A stretch of 64,000 nt of DNA from Mycolicibacterium poriferae (GTDB lineage Bacteria; Actinomycetota; Actinomycetes; Mycobacteriales; Mycobacteriaceae). The translations under genes and the position numbers were made by a program. The notes under the pieces are model-generated. The model was not told where the DNA came from, did not search any database, and saw nothing but the letters and a program-made list of their open reading frames with translations. The DNA lies in the NCBI RefSeq assembly GCF_010728325.1, contig NZ_AP022570.1, positions 3,286,001 through 3,350,000 on the forward strand. Reading direction: 5' to 3'. The first letter of the stretch is position 1. Each line of letters starts with the position of its first letter. This document shows positions 23,869 to 32,072 of the stretch, piece by piece.

Positions 23869-25086
23869 ATGCAGGAGGCGACGGACCGCATACAGTTCCT
23901 GGCCCGGCTGGGGGCTGCGATGGCCAGCGCGAGCTACCCGGTGACGTTCATCCGGCAGACGCTCGAGCGGGTGTCCGCCGGATACGGCCAACACAACGAG
24001 GTCGTGGCCTTGCCCAACAACGTTCAGGTGGTGGGACCGACGTTCCGCGAGGGGACGCCGGTGGCCTCCGCCAGTGTCGGTTCCGCTCTGCGGTTCGACC
24101 AGACCTTCCCGCTGGCTCAGCTCGTGACCCGGACCATCGAAGGCCGGGTGTCGCCCGCCGACGGCCAGCGTGACCTGAACCGGATCGTCGCGCGGCGCCG
24201 CCCGTACCCAGCGTGGGTCACCGTGATCGGCTACGGCGTGTTCTCTGCCGGGCTCGCCTTGGTGATGGAACCCACCGTCATCAATCTCGTGGCGGCCACG
24301 GTGCTCGGTTTCATGGTCGGGGTCATGTGGACCGTCACCGAACGAGTGCCGGCGCTCGCGCCCGTGACACCGGTGCTGGCCGCGGTGCTGGTGGCGGGGC
24401 TGTGCATCGTCGGCGCGCAGTATCTGAGCCTCGACCATGTCGGGTTGCGCGCGCTGATTCCGCCCCTGGCGGTGTTCCTGCCAGGACTGGCCATCACCGT
24501 CTCGGTGATCGAGCTGGCCGCCGGTGATGTCATCTCCGGCGCCAGCAGGCTCGTCGCAGGCTTCATGCAACTCGCCCAACTCACCTTCGGGATCTTCATC
24601 GCGAGCCACATGCTCGGCTTCGACGACGCTCAGCTGACCTCGCAGGCCGTGAACAAGCTCGGCCCGTGGGCGCCCTGGCTCGGGGTCGGCGTCTTCGTCG
24701 TCGGCATCATGTTGTTCCTGGCGCCCCCGTTGGCCTTCCTGCCCTGGCTGGCGGTGCTGGCATACACCGCCTACGTCGCGCAGTATCTCGGTGATCTGCT
24801 GTTGGGCGGCTACACCAGCGGATTCTTCGGGGCCCTGGCCCTGACAGTCGCGGCGCTGCTGATCGCGCGGCGTCGGGACTCGCCGCCCGCCGTGGCAATG
24901 GTCGTCCCCGGCTTCTGGCTCCTGGTGCCGGGATCGCTGGGGCTGATCGGGGTGGCGGAGTTGTTCGGAGCCGACGGCGATTCGGCGTTGCCGGCCACGC
25001 TGATCTCGATGATCGCCATTGCGTTCGGGGTGCAGGCGGGGCTGGTGATCTGGCAGCTGATCCGCCGACGTCGACCGCGTCACTGA
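23869..25086 (+). CDS. Threonine/serine exporter family membrane protein (ThrE-like)
   Basis: A 405-residue protein with the two parts of ThrE-type exporters: an N-terminal hydrolase-like cytoplasmic domain (residues 1-110: RIQFLARLGAAMASASYPVTFIRQTLERVSAGYG) and about ten transmembrane helices. ThrE of Corynebacterium exports threonine and serine. The gene starts 2 bases after the polA stop and is probably transcribed with it. Its 3' end overlaps the convergent TRIC-like gene by 7 bases. Function is inferred from family only. Confidence 0.82.
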   Translation: MQEATDRIQFLARLGAAMASASYPVTFIRQTLERVSAGYGQHNEVVALPNNVQVVGPTFREGTPVASASVGSALRFDQTFPLAQLVTRTIEGRVSPADGQRDLNRIVARRRPYPAWVTVIGYGVFSAGLALVMEPTVINLVAATVLGFMVGVMWTVTERVPALAPVTPVLAAVLVAGLCIVGAQYLSLDHVGLRALIPPLAVFLPGLAITVSVIELAAGDVISGASRLVAGFMQLAQLTFGIFIASHMLGFDDAQLTSQAVNKLGPWAPWLGVGVFVVGIMLFLAPPLAFLPWLAVLAYTAYVAQYLGDLLLGGYTSGFFGALALTVAALLIARRRDSPPAVAMVVPGFWLLVPGSLGLIGVAELFGADGDSALPATLISMIAIAFGVQAGLVIWQLIRRRRPRH

Positions 25087-25760
25087 CGCCCGGTTGTCGC
25101 CGACGTCGACATCTCGCGGCCGGGGTGATCGTGCATGTGCAGGATCAACTCGCGCGGCCCGGTGGGTAGCCGCCAATGAAACGTGATGGCCGCCAACCGA
25201 AGCACCGTGGCGACTGCCGAGCCCACCACCACCGCCAGCCACTGATGACCGACGTGGTCGATCGCGACGTAGAGCACCGCCCCCAGCATCGCCGGCGCGG
25301 CGTACATGTCGTCGGGTCCCAGCACCATCGGTACCTCGCGCGCCACCACGTCGCGCATCGCGCTTCCCGCGACTGCAGAGATCACGCCCAGCACCGCGGC
25401 AGCGAACCAGCTGGCCCCGTGATCGGCCGCGATCGCCGCGCCCGAGGTCGCGAAGAACCCCATGCCGACCGCGTCCAGCACCAGCACGAGCTGGTTGAGC
25501 TGGATCACCCATTTGGCGAAGACCGTGGTCAATGCCGACGCTGCCAGGCAGACGGTGATGTCCTGCCAGTGTTGGATCGACGCCGGTGGCGCCAGATCCA
25601 GCAGCATGTCCCGCAGGACGACGCCGCCGATTCCGCTCAGCACCGCCAGTGTGGCGATACCGAACAGATCGAACCCTTTGCGCACTCCGACGACCGCCCC
25701 CGAGGTCGCCAGCACGGCGATACCGACGTAGTTGACGAGGTGTTGGATCACGACCCGCAC
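25080..25760 (-). CDS. TRIC-like (UPF0126) membrane channel protein
   Basis: A 226-residue protein with two repeated three-helix units, each with a glycine-rich motif: GIATLAVLSGIGGVVLRDMLLD and GVISAVAGSAMRDVVARE, plus a seventh helix. This matches the UPF0126/TRIC family, whose prokaryotic members form trimeric cation channels. The frame opens with TTG at 25772; I use GTG 25760 (VRVVIQHLVNYVG), and GTG 25751 is also possible, with no clear ribosome site for any. Its start faces the PrsW-like gene stop, 21 bases away. Confidence 0.8.
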   Translation of the reverse strand: MRVVIQHLVNYVGIAVLATSGAVVGVRKGFDLFGIATLAVLSGIGGVVLRDMLLDLAPPASIQHWQDITVCLAASALTTVFAKWVIQLNQLVLVLDAVGMGFFATSGAAIAADHGASWFAAAVLGVISAVAGSAMRDVVAREVPMVLGPDDMYAAPAMLGAVLYVAIDHVGHQWLAVVVGSAVATVLRLAAITFHWRLPTGPRELILHMHDHPGREMSTSATTGRQ

Positions 25761-25781
25761 GCTAGGGCGCAAAACTGGCGG

Positions 25782-26999
25782 CTACCTTCGAGGCGGCTGA
25801 GAACCCGGCAGCTGGAGACCGGCGTGGTAGCCCGCCATCTGCCTCAGTGCGGGCGAGGCGGCGCGGGCGGCGTAGACGGCGTAGGTCTCGTCGACGAGTA
25901 AGGCGGCGACACGGTGATCGCCGAACCCGCGGTCGATGCGGTCGCGCACGAACGCCAGTTCCACGACCTGCTGGGCGAATCGCTTCACCGATTCACCGGC
26001 CGGCTTCCCGCCGAACCGGGTGGCTTCGGCGATCGCTTTCTTGCGGGTGGCGATGGTGCCCAGCCAGCTGGCTTCGTTGGCAGTCACGACACCGGCGGCC
26101 ACCATGCCGGGCAGTTTGGCGGCCACGATGCGTTGTTCGCGCCGCCGATTGTGCAGCGCCAGCGCTACGGTCGCCCCGAAAACCGGCATCATCCACAGCA
26201 CGTACACCGCGAAGTAGCCCTGGGGGCCCAGCAGCGCCGAGCCGTTCCACATCGCATGCAACAGCACCGCTCCGACGTAGCCGGCCACGATGCAGCCGAT
26301 CTTGGCGATGGTGCTGCGCCAGTGCAGCGCGAACCAGACGCCGAGCGCGAACAGCGTGGTGAACAGGGAGTGCGCGAAGGGCGCCATCACCAGGCGCAGA
26401 GCCGCGGTGGCCAGCGAGTCGGCCAGCGACTCACCGTCGGCGATGTAGAGGATGTCCTCCAGCCAGGCGAATCCCGCCCCGACGAGGCCGGCGTAGACCA
26501 GGCAGTCGGTCAACGAGTTCATCTCGTTGCGGCGGGCACCGGTCATCATGAGCAGCAAGAACAAACCCTTGGCCGCTTCCTCGGTGACCGGCGCGGCCAG
26601 AACCAGCGTGAGTGCGCTCGGTGTCGCCTCGTCGGTGGCCGGCGCCCCGGCGCTGAACCAGACCTCCAGCACGATCTGCAGCACCGCAGACATCAGCACG
26701 GCGACCGACGTCCCCCACAGGAACGCGAACAGGAGCAGCCGCGGCGGTTCGGGCTCCCACCGGTCGAGCCACAGATAGGCCAGCACCACGACGGCCATCG
26801 CGGCGCTGGACAACACGAACCCGACCGCGGTGCCGGCCGGGTTCACCGCCGTCAGCAGGATCACCAGCAGGCCGGCCAACGTGCCCAGTGTGATCAGTAC
26901 GCCGATCGGTGCGCCGACGCTGCGTACTCGACGCACGAACGGCGCCCCCGGAGGTGTGCCAGGATGGACGGGTCCGCCGTGGGCGCCGGGGAAAGACAC
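25782..26999 (-). CDS. PrsW-family intramembrane metalloprotease
   Basis: A 405-residue membrane protein with about eight helices. The catalytic signature of PrsW is present: VTEEAAKGLFLL (EExxK), FAWLEDILYIADG, APFAHSLFTTLFALG and LLHAMWNGSALLG, carrying Glu and His residues expected to bind zinc. Bacillus PrsW cleaves an anti-sigma factor within the membrane; the substrate here is unknown and no sigma/anti-sigma gene is near. A soluble C-terminal tail of about 110 residues (from RRREQRIVAAK) is additional. GTG start at 26999; the rpsA promoter lies on the other side of the 199-base gap. Confidence 0.85.
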   Translation of the reverse strand: MSFPGAHGGPVHPGTPPGAPFVRRVRSVGAPIGVLITLGTLAGLLVILLTAVNPAGTAVGFVLSSAAMAVVVLAYLWLDRWEPEPPRLLLFAFLWGTSVAVLMSAVLQIVLEVWFSAGAPATDEATPSALTLVLAAPVTEEAAKGLFLLLMMTGARRNEMNSLTDCLVYAGLVGAGFAWLEDILYIADGESLADSLATAALRLVMAPFAHSLFTTLFALGVWFALHWRSTIAKIGCIVAGYVGAVLLHAMWNGSALLGPQGYFAVYVLWMMPVFGATVALALHNRRREQRIVAAKLPGMVAAGVVTANEASWLGTIATRKKAIAEATRFGGKPAGESVKRFAQQVVELAFVRDRIDRGFGDHRVAALLVDETYAVYAARAASPALRQMAGYHAGLQLPGSQPPRR

Positions 27000-27083
27000 C
27001 CGAGCAGCGTATCGACCAGCGGCGACGTGCGCTGGCGGCTGGGTCGCTGTCCACCTGCGGTGTCAGCGCCGAGGCGACCAGGT

Positions 27084-27113
27084 TTGTTCGGGCTGCACCC
27101 CGTCGAGTAAACT
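27084..27113 (+). promoter_or_regulatory. rpsA: Candidate sigma-A promoter of rpsA
   Basis: TTGTTC (27084-27089) and TAAACT (27108-27113) are separated by 18 bases, giving a fair match to the mycobacterial sigma-A pattern. Initiation near 27120 leaves a leader of about 80 bases before the rpsA ATG. The leader is AT-rich around ACAACCACAATTGTC, which may leave the ribosome site open, as S1 genes often do. Confidence 0.4.
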
Positions 27114-27198
27114 CGTCGCGTACCTGTGTGCAAGATCTCAGGTCACGCAACAACCACAATTGTCCCTACGATCGAACCTGTCCGGAGCAACCCACCAT

Positions 27199-28644
27199 AT
27201 GCCAAGTCCCTCCGTCACCTCGCCGCAAGTAGCCGTCAACGACATCGGCTCGAGCGAGGACTTTCTCGCCGCCATCGACAAAACCATCAAATACTTCAAC
27301 GATGGCGACATCGTCGAGGGAACGATCGTCAAGGTTGACCGTGACGAAGTCCTTCTCGACATCGGCTACAAGACCGAAGGCGTCATCCCTTCTCGTGAGC
27401 TGTCCATCAAGCACGACGTCGACCCCAACGAGGTTGTGTCCGTCGGCGATGAGGTCGAAGCTCTGGTCCTCACCAAGGAGGACAAAGAAGGCCGCCTGAT
27501 CCTGTCCAAGAAGCGCGCCCAGTACGAGCGCGCCTGGGGCACCATCGAAGAGCTCAAGGAAAAAGACGAGGCCGTCAAGGGCACCGTCATCGAGGTCGTC
27601 AAGGGCGGCCTGATCCTCGACATCGGGCTGCGCGGCTTCCTGCCTGCCTCGCTGGTCGAGATGCGTCGTGTCCGCGATCTGCAGCCGTACATCGGCAAGG
27701 AGATCGAGGCCAAGATCATCGAGCTCGACAAGAACCGCAACAACGTCGTGCTCTCGCGGCGTGCGTGGCTGGAGCAGACGCAGTCCGAGGTGCGCAGCGA
27801 GTTCCTGAACCAGCTCACCAAGGGCGCCATCCGCAAGGGTGTGGTCTCGTCGATCGTCAACTTCGGCGCCTTCGTCGATCTCGGCGGTGTCGACGGCCTG
27901 GTGCACGTCTCCGAGCTGTCGTGGAAGCACATCGACCATCCCTCCGAGGTCGTACAGGTCGGCGACGAGGTCACCGTCGAGGTGCTCGACGTCGACATGG
28001 ATCGCGAGCGGGTTTCGCTGTCGCTCAAGGCGACTCAGGAAGATCCGTGGCGTCACTTCGCCCGGACCCACGCCATCGGCCAGATCGTCCCGGGCAAGGT
28101 CACCAAGCTGGTGCCGTTCGGCGCGTTCGTCCGCGTCGAGGAGGGCATCGAGGGCCTGGTGCACATCTCGGAGCTGTCCGAGCGCCACGTCGAGGTGCCC
28201 GACCAGGTGGTCCAGGTCGGCGACGACGCGATGGTCAAGGTCATCGACATCGACCTCGAGCGTCGCCGGATCTCGCTGAGCCTCAAGCAGGCCAACGAGG
28301 ACTACAACAGCGAAGAGTTCGAGGCCTGGAAGTACGGCATGGCCGACAGCTACGACGACCAGGGCAACTACATCTTCCCCGAGGGCTTCGACGCCGACAC
28401 CAACGAATGGGTGGAGGGTTTCGAGAAGCAGCGTGACGAGTGGGAGGCGCGCTACGCCGAGGCGGAGCGTCGCTACAAGATGCACACCGCCCAGATGGAG
28501 AAGTTCGCCGCGGCCGAGGCCGAGGAAGCCGCGCGTCCGGTGTCCAACGGCACCTCGCGTTCCGAGGAGTCGTCGGCAGGAGGGTCGCTGGCCAGCGACG
28601 CCCAGCTGGCGGCGCTGCGCGAAAAGCTCGCCGGCAACGCGTAG
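27199..28644 (+). CDS. rpsA: 30S ribosomal protein S1
   Basis: A 481-residue S1, the same length as M. tuberculosis RpsA. Four S1 OB-fold repeats are visible, at about 33-105, 120-190, 205-278 and 292-362; repeats three and four read GAIRKGVVSSIVNFGAFVDLGGVDGLVHVSELSW and GQIVPGKVTKLVPFGAFVRVEEGIEGLVHISELS. S1 binds mRNA on the 30S subunit. The C-terminal region after about 400 is charged and Ser/Ala-rich and ends QLAALREKLAGNA, as in mycobacteria; this tail is linked to trans-translation and pyrazinoic acid binding in M. tuberculosis. ATG 27199 follows GGAG; an open frame upstream to 26830 is not coding. Confidence 0.97.
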   Translation: MPSPSVTSPQVAVNDIGSSEDFLAAIDKTIKYFNDGDIVEGTIVKVDRDEVLLDIGYKTEGVIPSRELSIKHDVDPNEVVSVGDEVEALVLTKEDKEGRLILSKKRAQYERAWGTIEELKEKDEAVKGTVIEVVKGGLILDIGLRGFLPASLVEMRRVRDLQPYIGKEIEAKIIELDKNRNNVVLSRRAWLEQTQSEVRSEFLNQLTKGAIRKGVVSSIVNFGAFVDLGGVDGLVHVSELSWKHIDHPSEVVQVGDEVTVEVLDVDMDRERVSLSLKATQEDPWRHFARTHAIGQIVPGKVTKLVPFGAFVRVEEGIEGLVHISELSERHVEVPDQVVQVGDDAMVKVIDIDLERRRISLSLKQANEDYNSEEFEAWKYGMADSYDDQGNYIFPEGFDADTNEWVEGFEKQRDEWEARYAEAERRYKMHTAQMEKFAAAEAEEAARPVSNGTSRSEESSAGGSLASDAQLAALREKLAGNA

Positions 28645-28658
28645 TTCGACACGAACGG

Positions 28659-28687
28659 AGGCCCTGGCTCGATTCGAGCCGGGGCCT
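28659..28687 (+). terminator. Terminator hairpin after rpsA
   Basis: AGGCCCTGGCTCG (28659-28671) pairs with CGAGCCGGGGCCT (28675-28687) over 13 bp, including one G-T pair, with a three-base ATT loop, 14 bases after the rpsA stop. The T run is poor (TTCGTCGTC). The right arm is the start of a 22-bp tandem repeat. Confidence 0.75.
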
Positions 28688-28724
28688 TCGTCGTCTGGTG
28701 ACGGGGCCTTTGTCGTCTGGTGAC
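28681..28724 (+). repeat. Tandem 22-bp repeat, two units, overlapping the rpsA terminator
   Basis: Units at 28681-28702 and 28703-28724 begin GGGGCCTTCGTCGTCTGG and GGGGCCTTTGTCGTCTGG; both end TGAC, with one C/T difference in 22. The first unit includes the 3' arm of the rpsA terminator hairpin, so the second unit carries a spare copy of that arm, now with TTT after it. The repeat ends 22 bases before the coaE start. Confidence 0.85.
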
Positions 28725-28746
28725 GGTCTCCTGACACACTGATCCG

Positions 28747-29964
28747 GTGCTGCGCATTGGGTTGACCGGAGGAATCGGGGCAGGCAAGTCCACTGTGTCG
28801 GCGACGTTCAGTGAGCTCGGTGGCATCGTCGTCGACGGTGACGTGATCGCCCGTGAGGTCGTCGAACCCGGCACCGAGGGGCTGACGCGCCTGGTCGAGG
28901 CGTTCGGTGACGGCATCCTGACCGAGGACGGCGCGCTGAATCGGCCCGCGCTGGCGGCGATCGCGTTCAGCGACGACGAGAAGCGCGCCACTCTCAACGG
29001 GATTGTGCACCCGCTGGTGGCGCACCGCCGCTCGGAGCTGATCGAGGCCGCGCACGCCGATGCCGTCATCGTCGAGGACATCCCGCTGCTGGTGGAATCC
29101 CAGATGGCGCCGATGTTCCCGCTCGTGGTGATCGTGCACGCCGACCCGGACCTGCGGGTCAACCGCCTGATCGAGTACCGCGGTTTCACCGAAGAGGACG
29201 CCCGCGCGCGCATCGCCGCCCAGGCTTCCGAGGAGCAGCGTCGCGCCGTGGCCGACGTGTGGCTGGACAATTCCGGCAGCGCCGGTGAACTCGTCGAGAA
29301 AGCCCGTGCCCTGTGGCACGACCGCATCCAACCCTTCGCCCACAACCTGCAGGCCCGCCGGTGCGCGCCGACTCAACCCCTGCTGGTTGCGGCTGATCCG
29401 GACTGGCCTGCGCAGGCGCGGCGGATCGTGGCCCGGCTGAACACCGCATGCGGGCACCACGCTTCGCGGATCGACCACATCGGTTCCACCGCCGTGCCCG
29501 GCATGGACGCCAAGGACGTCATCGACGTCCAGGTGACAGTCGCCTCTCTCGACGACGCCGACGGGCTCGCTGACTCGCTACTGGCGGCCGGCTATGTGTC
29601 CACCGCTGTCACAGCTGATGTCGGCAAGCCCGACGCGCGCAGTACCCAGGCGGAGTTCGACCAGACCGATGACGACGCCCTGTGGGGCAAGCGCCTGTAC
29701 TGTTCGGCCGACCCGGGGCGCCCGACCCATGTGCACGTGCGGGTGGCGGGGTGGCCCGGTCAGCAGTTCGCGTTGCTGTTCGTCGATTGGTTGCGGGCCA
29801 ACGCGGATGCCCGGTCGGACTATCTGGCGCTCAAGCGCCGCGTGGCCGACGCCGGGCCTGCCGACGGGGGCGCCTACGCCGAGGCCAAGGAGCCCTGGTT
29901 TCTCGACGCCTACCGTCGGGCCTGGGCATGGGCTGATGCGACCGGGTGGCGCCCGGGCGAGTAG
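28747..29964 (+). CDS. coaE: Dephospho-CoA kinase fused to a GrpB/UPF0157 domain
   Basis: A 405-residue two-domain protein as in M. tuberculosis (Rv1631). Residues 1-200 are CoaE, which phosphorylates dephospho-CoA in the last step of CoA synthesis: P-loop GLTGGIGAGKSTV, DGDVIAREVVEPGT, and lid region RLIEYRGFTEEDARARIAAQASEEQRR. Residues about 210-400 are a GrpB-like nucleotidyltransferase-fold domain (HASRIDHIGSTAVPGMDAKDVIDVQV, HVHVRVAGWPGQQFALLFVDWLR). In mycobacteria the second domain has been reported to aid folding of the first. GTG start; CACACT six bases before it may give a leaderless message. Confidence 0.96.
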   Translation: MLRIGLTGGIGAGKSTVSATFSELGGIVVDGDVIAREVVEPGTEGLTRLVEAFGDGILTEDGALNRPALAAIAFSDDEKRATLNGIVHPLVAHRRSELIEAAHADAVIVEDIPLLVESQMAPMFPLVVIVHADPDLRVNRLIEYRGFTEEDARARIAAQASEEQRRAVADVWLDNSGSAGELVEKARALWHDRIQPFAHNLQARRCAPTQPLLVAADPDWPAQARRIVARLNTACGHHASRIDHIGSTAVPGMDAKDVIDVQVTVASLDDADGLADSLLAAGYVSTAVTADVGKPDARSTQAEFDQTDDDALWGKRLYCSADPGRPTHVHVRVAGWPGQQFALLFVDWLRANADARSDYLALKRRVADAGPADGGAYAEAKEPWFLDAYRRAWAWADATGWRPGE

Positions 29965-29979
29965 CCGGATGTTCGGCTG

Positions 29980-30567
29980 CTAGGCCGGTGCCGGCACCTC
30001 CGCGGGCGGCGCCGAGGTGTCCGGGTCCACCGGCGGCGCTGGTGCGCCCGGGTCTACGGGCGGCGCTGGTGCGGCGGGAATCGCCGCGTCGATTCCTCCG
30101 ACGGGCGCCTGGCAGGTCAGGGCGCCGAAGCCGGGATCGTCGCGCTGGGGGGTCAGCCGTGGCCCGACGAAGTCGTCGGCTTGAGCCACCACCGCGTCGT
30201 CGACCAGGATCTCGCAGTGCAGGTTCGCCGAGTACGGCCACTCGATGGACACGCGGATGTTGGCGGTCTGCGATGCCGGTAGCACGGCGTTGGCCTCGAA
30301 GACCCGGCCCGGCACCATCGTCGGGTTGGCGGTGTGGAACTGGTCTCCCTCGGTCAGGTAGGTGATCGTCGCACCGCGCGAGACCCCGTCGATGCGGGCC
30401 CGGTAGACGATGTTGTGCAGGACCTGCTCGGCCGCGGCGGGCGGCGCTTCGGTCTGGGACGGCTCCGGCTGGGCCGACGCCGGTGGGGCAGTCAGCAGGG
30501 TGCACGCCACGGCGACGGCGACCGGTAGCGGCCATCTGCGCGGAACGAACCTCATGACTGCCGACAT
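29980..30567 (-). CDS. Exported protein of unknown function, proline-rich tail
   Basis: A 195-residue secreted protein. Signal peptide: basic MRFVPRRW, hydrophobic core LPVAVAVACTLLTAPPA, cleavage near ASA-QPEP. The middle (about 50-150) looks like a beta-sandwich, with YRARIDGVSRGATITYLTEG, ASQTANIRVSIEWPYSANLHCEILVDD; this loosely recalls MmpS-type domains, but I do not claim the family. The last 45 residues are Pro/Ala-rich with repeated APPVDP units. ATG 30567 has GGGAAG upstream; ATG 30555 is possible. It ends 15 bases from the coaE stop, convergent. Not recognised further. Confidence 0.75.
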   Translation of the reverse strand: MSAVMRFVPRRWPLPVAVAVACTLLTAPPASAQPEPSQTEAPPAAAEQVLHNIVYRARIDGVSRGATITYLTEGDQFHTANPTMVPGRVFEANAVLPASQTANIRVSIEWPYSANLHCEILVDDAVVAQADDFVGPRLTPQRDDPGFGALTCQAPVGGIDAAIPAAPAPPVDPGAPAPPVDPDTSAPPAEVPAPA

Positions 30568-30680
30568 TACAACTTCCCGTCGCCGTCGATCACATGCGCT
30601 GGGGGAGGCGGTCGTCATCGTCATCATCAAGATCATCGGCGTGCGGCCGCCGGTTCGTTACCCGCCCCGCGGGGACCTCC

Positions 30681-31457
30681 TCACCCCGGCTGGCACTGCG
30701 AGCACCAGACGGTGCTGCGGCCGCCGACTCGGCCGCGGCGCAGCCTCGTGCCGCACCGGGGGCAACTGGGATCGGTATCGTCCCTGACCCGGGTGAGCCA
30801 GCGTCGTAGCCCCGGGACGCACCCGTGACGCACCGCGGTGCGCAACACGCTGGTCACGGCGCGGTGCAACCTTCTCACGTCGCTGTCACCGAGCTCGCCG
30901 ACGTGGACCTTCGGGTTCAGCCGCGCACGCCAGCAGATCTCGTCGACCAGCAGGTTGCCCAGCCCGGCGACCACCGATTGATCCATGAGCGTCGGCTTGA
31001 GCGCGCCGCGGTGACGCCGCAGGATCTCGGTGAACGCGTGCCGATCGAGGCCGAGCGCATCGGGACCCTGATCACGGAGCAGGTCGTCGATGTCCTCCTG
31101 GCTGTCGACCAGCCAGATGCCACGAAGTTTGCGCTGATCGGTGTAGTGCAGCTCGCCGCGGTCCAGGGTGATCACCACGCGGTCGTGGCGGTCACCGTCC
31201 GCGGCGGACGTGTAGTAGGGGCGTCCGGTCATCCCGCTGTGCACCAGCAGCGTCGGGCCCTCGGCGGGGAGCAACAGCCACTTGCCGTGGCGCCTCGGCT
31301 CCTCGAACCGATGACCGGACAGTGCCCGGTTCAGGGCACGGGCCGAGGCGTTCCGCAGCACACCGGAGTCACGAACCTCGACGGCGTCGATGCGGCGGCC
31401 GGGCAAGGTCGCGGACAGCCGGTCGCGGAAGCCCTCGACGTCAGGCAGTTCAGGCAT
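30681..31457 (-). CDS. Fpg/Nei-family DNA glycosylase
   Basis: A 258-residue bifunctional glycosylase/AP lyase. The N-terminal catalytic Pro2-Glu3 is present (MPELPDVEGF; Asp6 replaces the commoner Glu), the phosphate-binding Lys59 lies in RHGKWLLL, the helix-two-turn-helix is LMDQSVVAGLGNLLVDEICWRARLNP, and the zinc finger has four Cys in CPRCGTRLRRGRVGGRSTVWCSQC. It removes oxidised bases from DNA. The exact substrate group (Fpg or Nei) cannot be fixed from this; the MPELPDVEG start resembles the second mycobacterial Fpg-like protein. It lies among several repair genes. ATG at 31457. Confidence 0.92.
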   Translation of the reverse strand: MPELPDVEGFRDRLSATLPGRRIDAVEVRDSGVLRNASARALNRALSGHRFEEPRRHGKWLLLPAEGPTLLVHSGMTGRPYYTSAADGDRHDRVVITLDRGELHYTDQRKLRGIWLVDSQEDIDDLLRDQGPDALGLDRHAFTEILRRHRGALKPTLMDQSVVAGLGNLLVDEICWRARLNPKVHVGELGDSDVRRLHRAVTSVLRTAVRHGCVPGLRRWLTRVRDDTDPSCPRCGTRLRRGRVGGRSTVWCSQCQPG

Positions 31458-31485
31458 GTCCGTGGCATACCCGCAGCCCTTCGAT

Positions 31486-32004
31486 CTACGCGTCGCGCCA
31501 GGTCAGCGTGACGCCGAGGGTGGCCAGCCAGCGGTGCAGATCGTGGTCGTGGGTGGCCAGCGCGTCGACGGTGGAGAGCGCGGTGTGGACTGCGCGCTCC
31601 CCGGCTTCGGGGCTGAGCAGGCCGTCACGGACGGCGACCAACAACTCGTCCACGTCGGTGACGTCGACCGATCTGCCGGTTCGAACCACCAGATCCAGGT
31701 AGTGGTCCTCACTGCGCCACCGCTGCGGGCCCGGCGAGTAGCGGCCCACGTCGAGGTAGAAGTCCTGGTCTCGCTCGTGACCGGGGTTGAAGTGGAACAC
31801 CGTCACGCGCAGATCGAGCGCCGGCAGCAACCAGGACTCCAGGTAGTGGAACTGTGCCCGGCCCGGGGTGGGCCGGGCCATGTAGAGACCCCACGGCTGC
31901 ACGGTGTACACGTCGACCTCCCGGTCGATGCCCTTGGGATCGGTGTTGGTGTGCGTGGTGAGGTCGAAGGTCTCGCGCTTGGGAGGATGGATGTCGCCCA
32001 TCAT
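31486..32004 (-). CDS. DUF402-type protein (Rv1632c position)
   Basis: A 172-residue soluble protein with an aromatic-rich beta core (VDVYTVQPWGLYMARPTPGRAQFHYLESWLLPALDLRVTVFHF, RDQDFYLDVGRYSPGPQRWRSEDHYLDLVV) and a helical acidic end. The DVGRY and DHYLDLVV stretches fit DUF402/FomD-like proteins, some of which are nucleoside diphosphate hydrolases; the assignment is tentative. It occupies the place of Rv1632c between coaE and uvrB. Two ATG codons open the gene (32004, 32001). It is divergent from uvrB across 68 bases that hold a PafBC-type promoter facing uvrB. Confidence 0.75.
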   Translation of the reverse strand: MMGDIHPPKRETFDLTTHTNTDPKGIDREVDVYTVQPWGLYMARPTPGRAQFHYLESWLLPALDLRVTVFHFNPGHERDQDFYLDVGRYSPGPQRWRSEDHYLDLVVRTGRSVDVTDVDELLVAVRDGLLSPEAGERAVHTALSTVDALATHDHDLHRWLATLGVTLTWRDA

Positions 32005-32043
32005 AAGGTGCGGTCACGGGCCGGCGAGCGGCGACCAGGCGGC

Positions 32044-32066
32044 ATGTCGGTGCCAGGTTCTACCCT
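32044..32066 (+). promoter_or_regulatory. uvrB: PafBC (RecA-NDp) type promoter of uvrB
   Basis: ATGTCGGTG (32044-32052), eight bases, then TACCCT (32061-32066). The established mycobacterial DNA-damage motif is TTGTCRGTG-N8-TANNNT; here only the first base differs. Six bases after TACCCT comes the uvrB ATG, so the message would be leaderless. Confidence 0.8.
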
Positions 32067-32072
32067 GGTGCC

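Noticed and set aside
27166-29478. Minus-strand open frame of 770 codons opposite rpsA and coaE
   Set aside because: Composition mirrors the acidic codons of S1 (Leu/Asp/Val/Gly repeats) and crosses two genes and a terminator.
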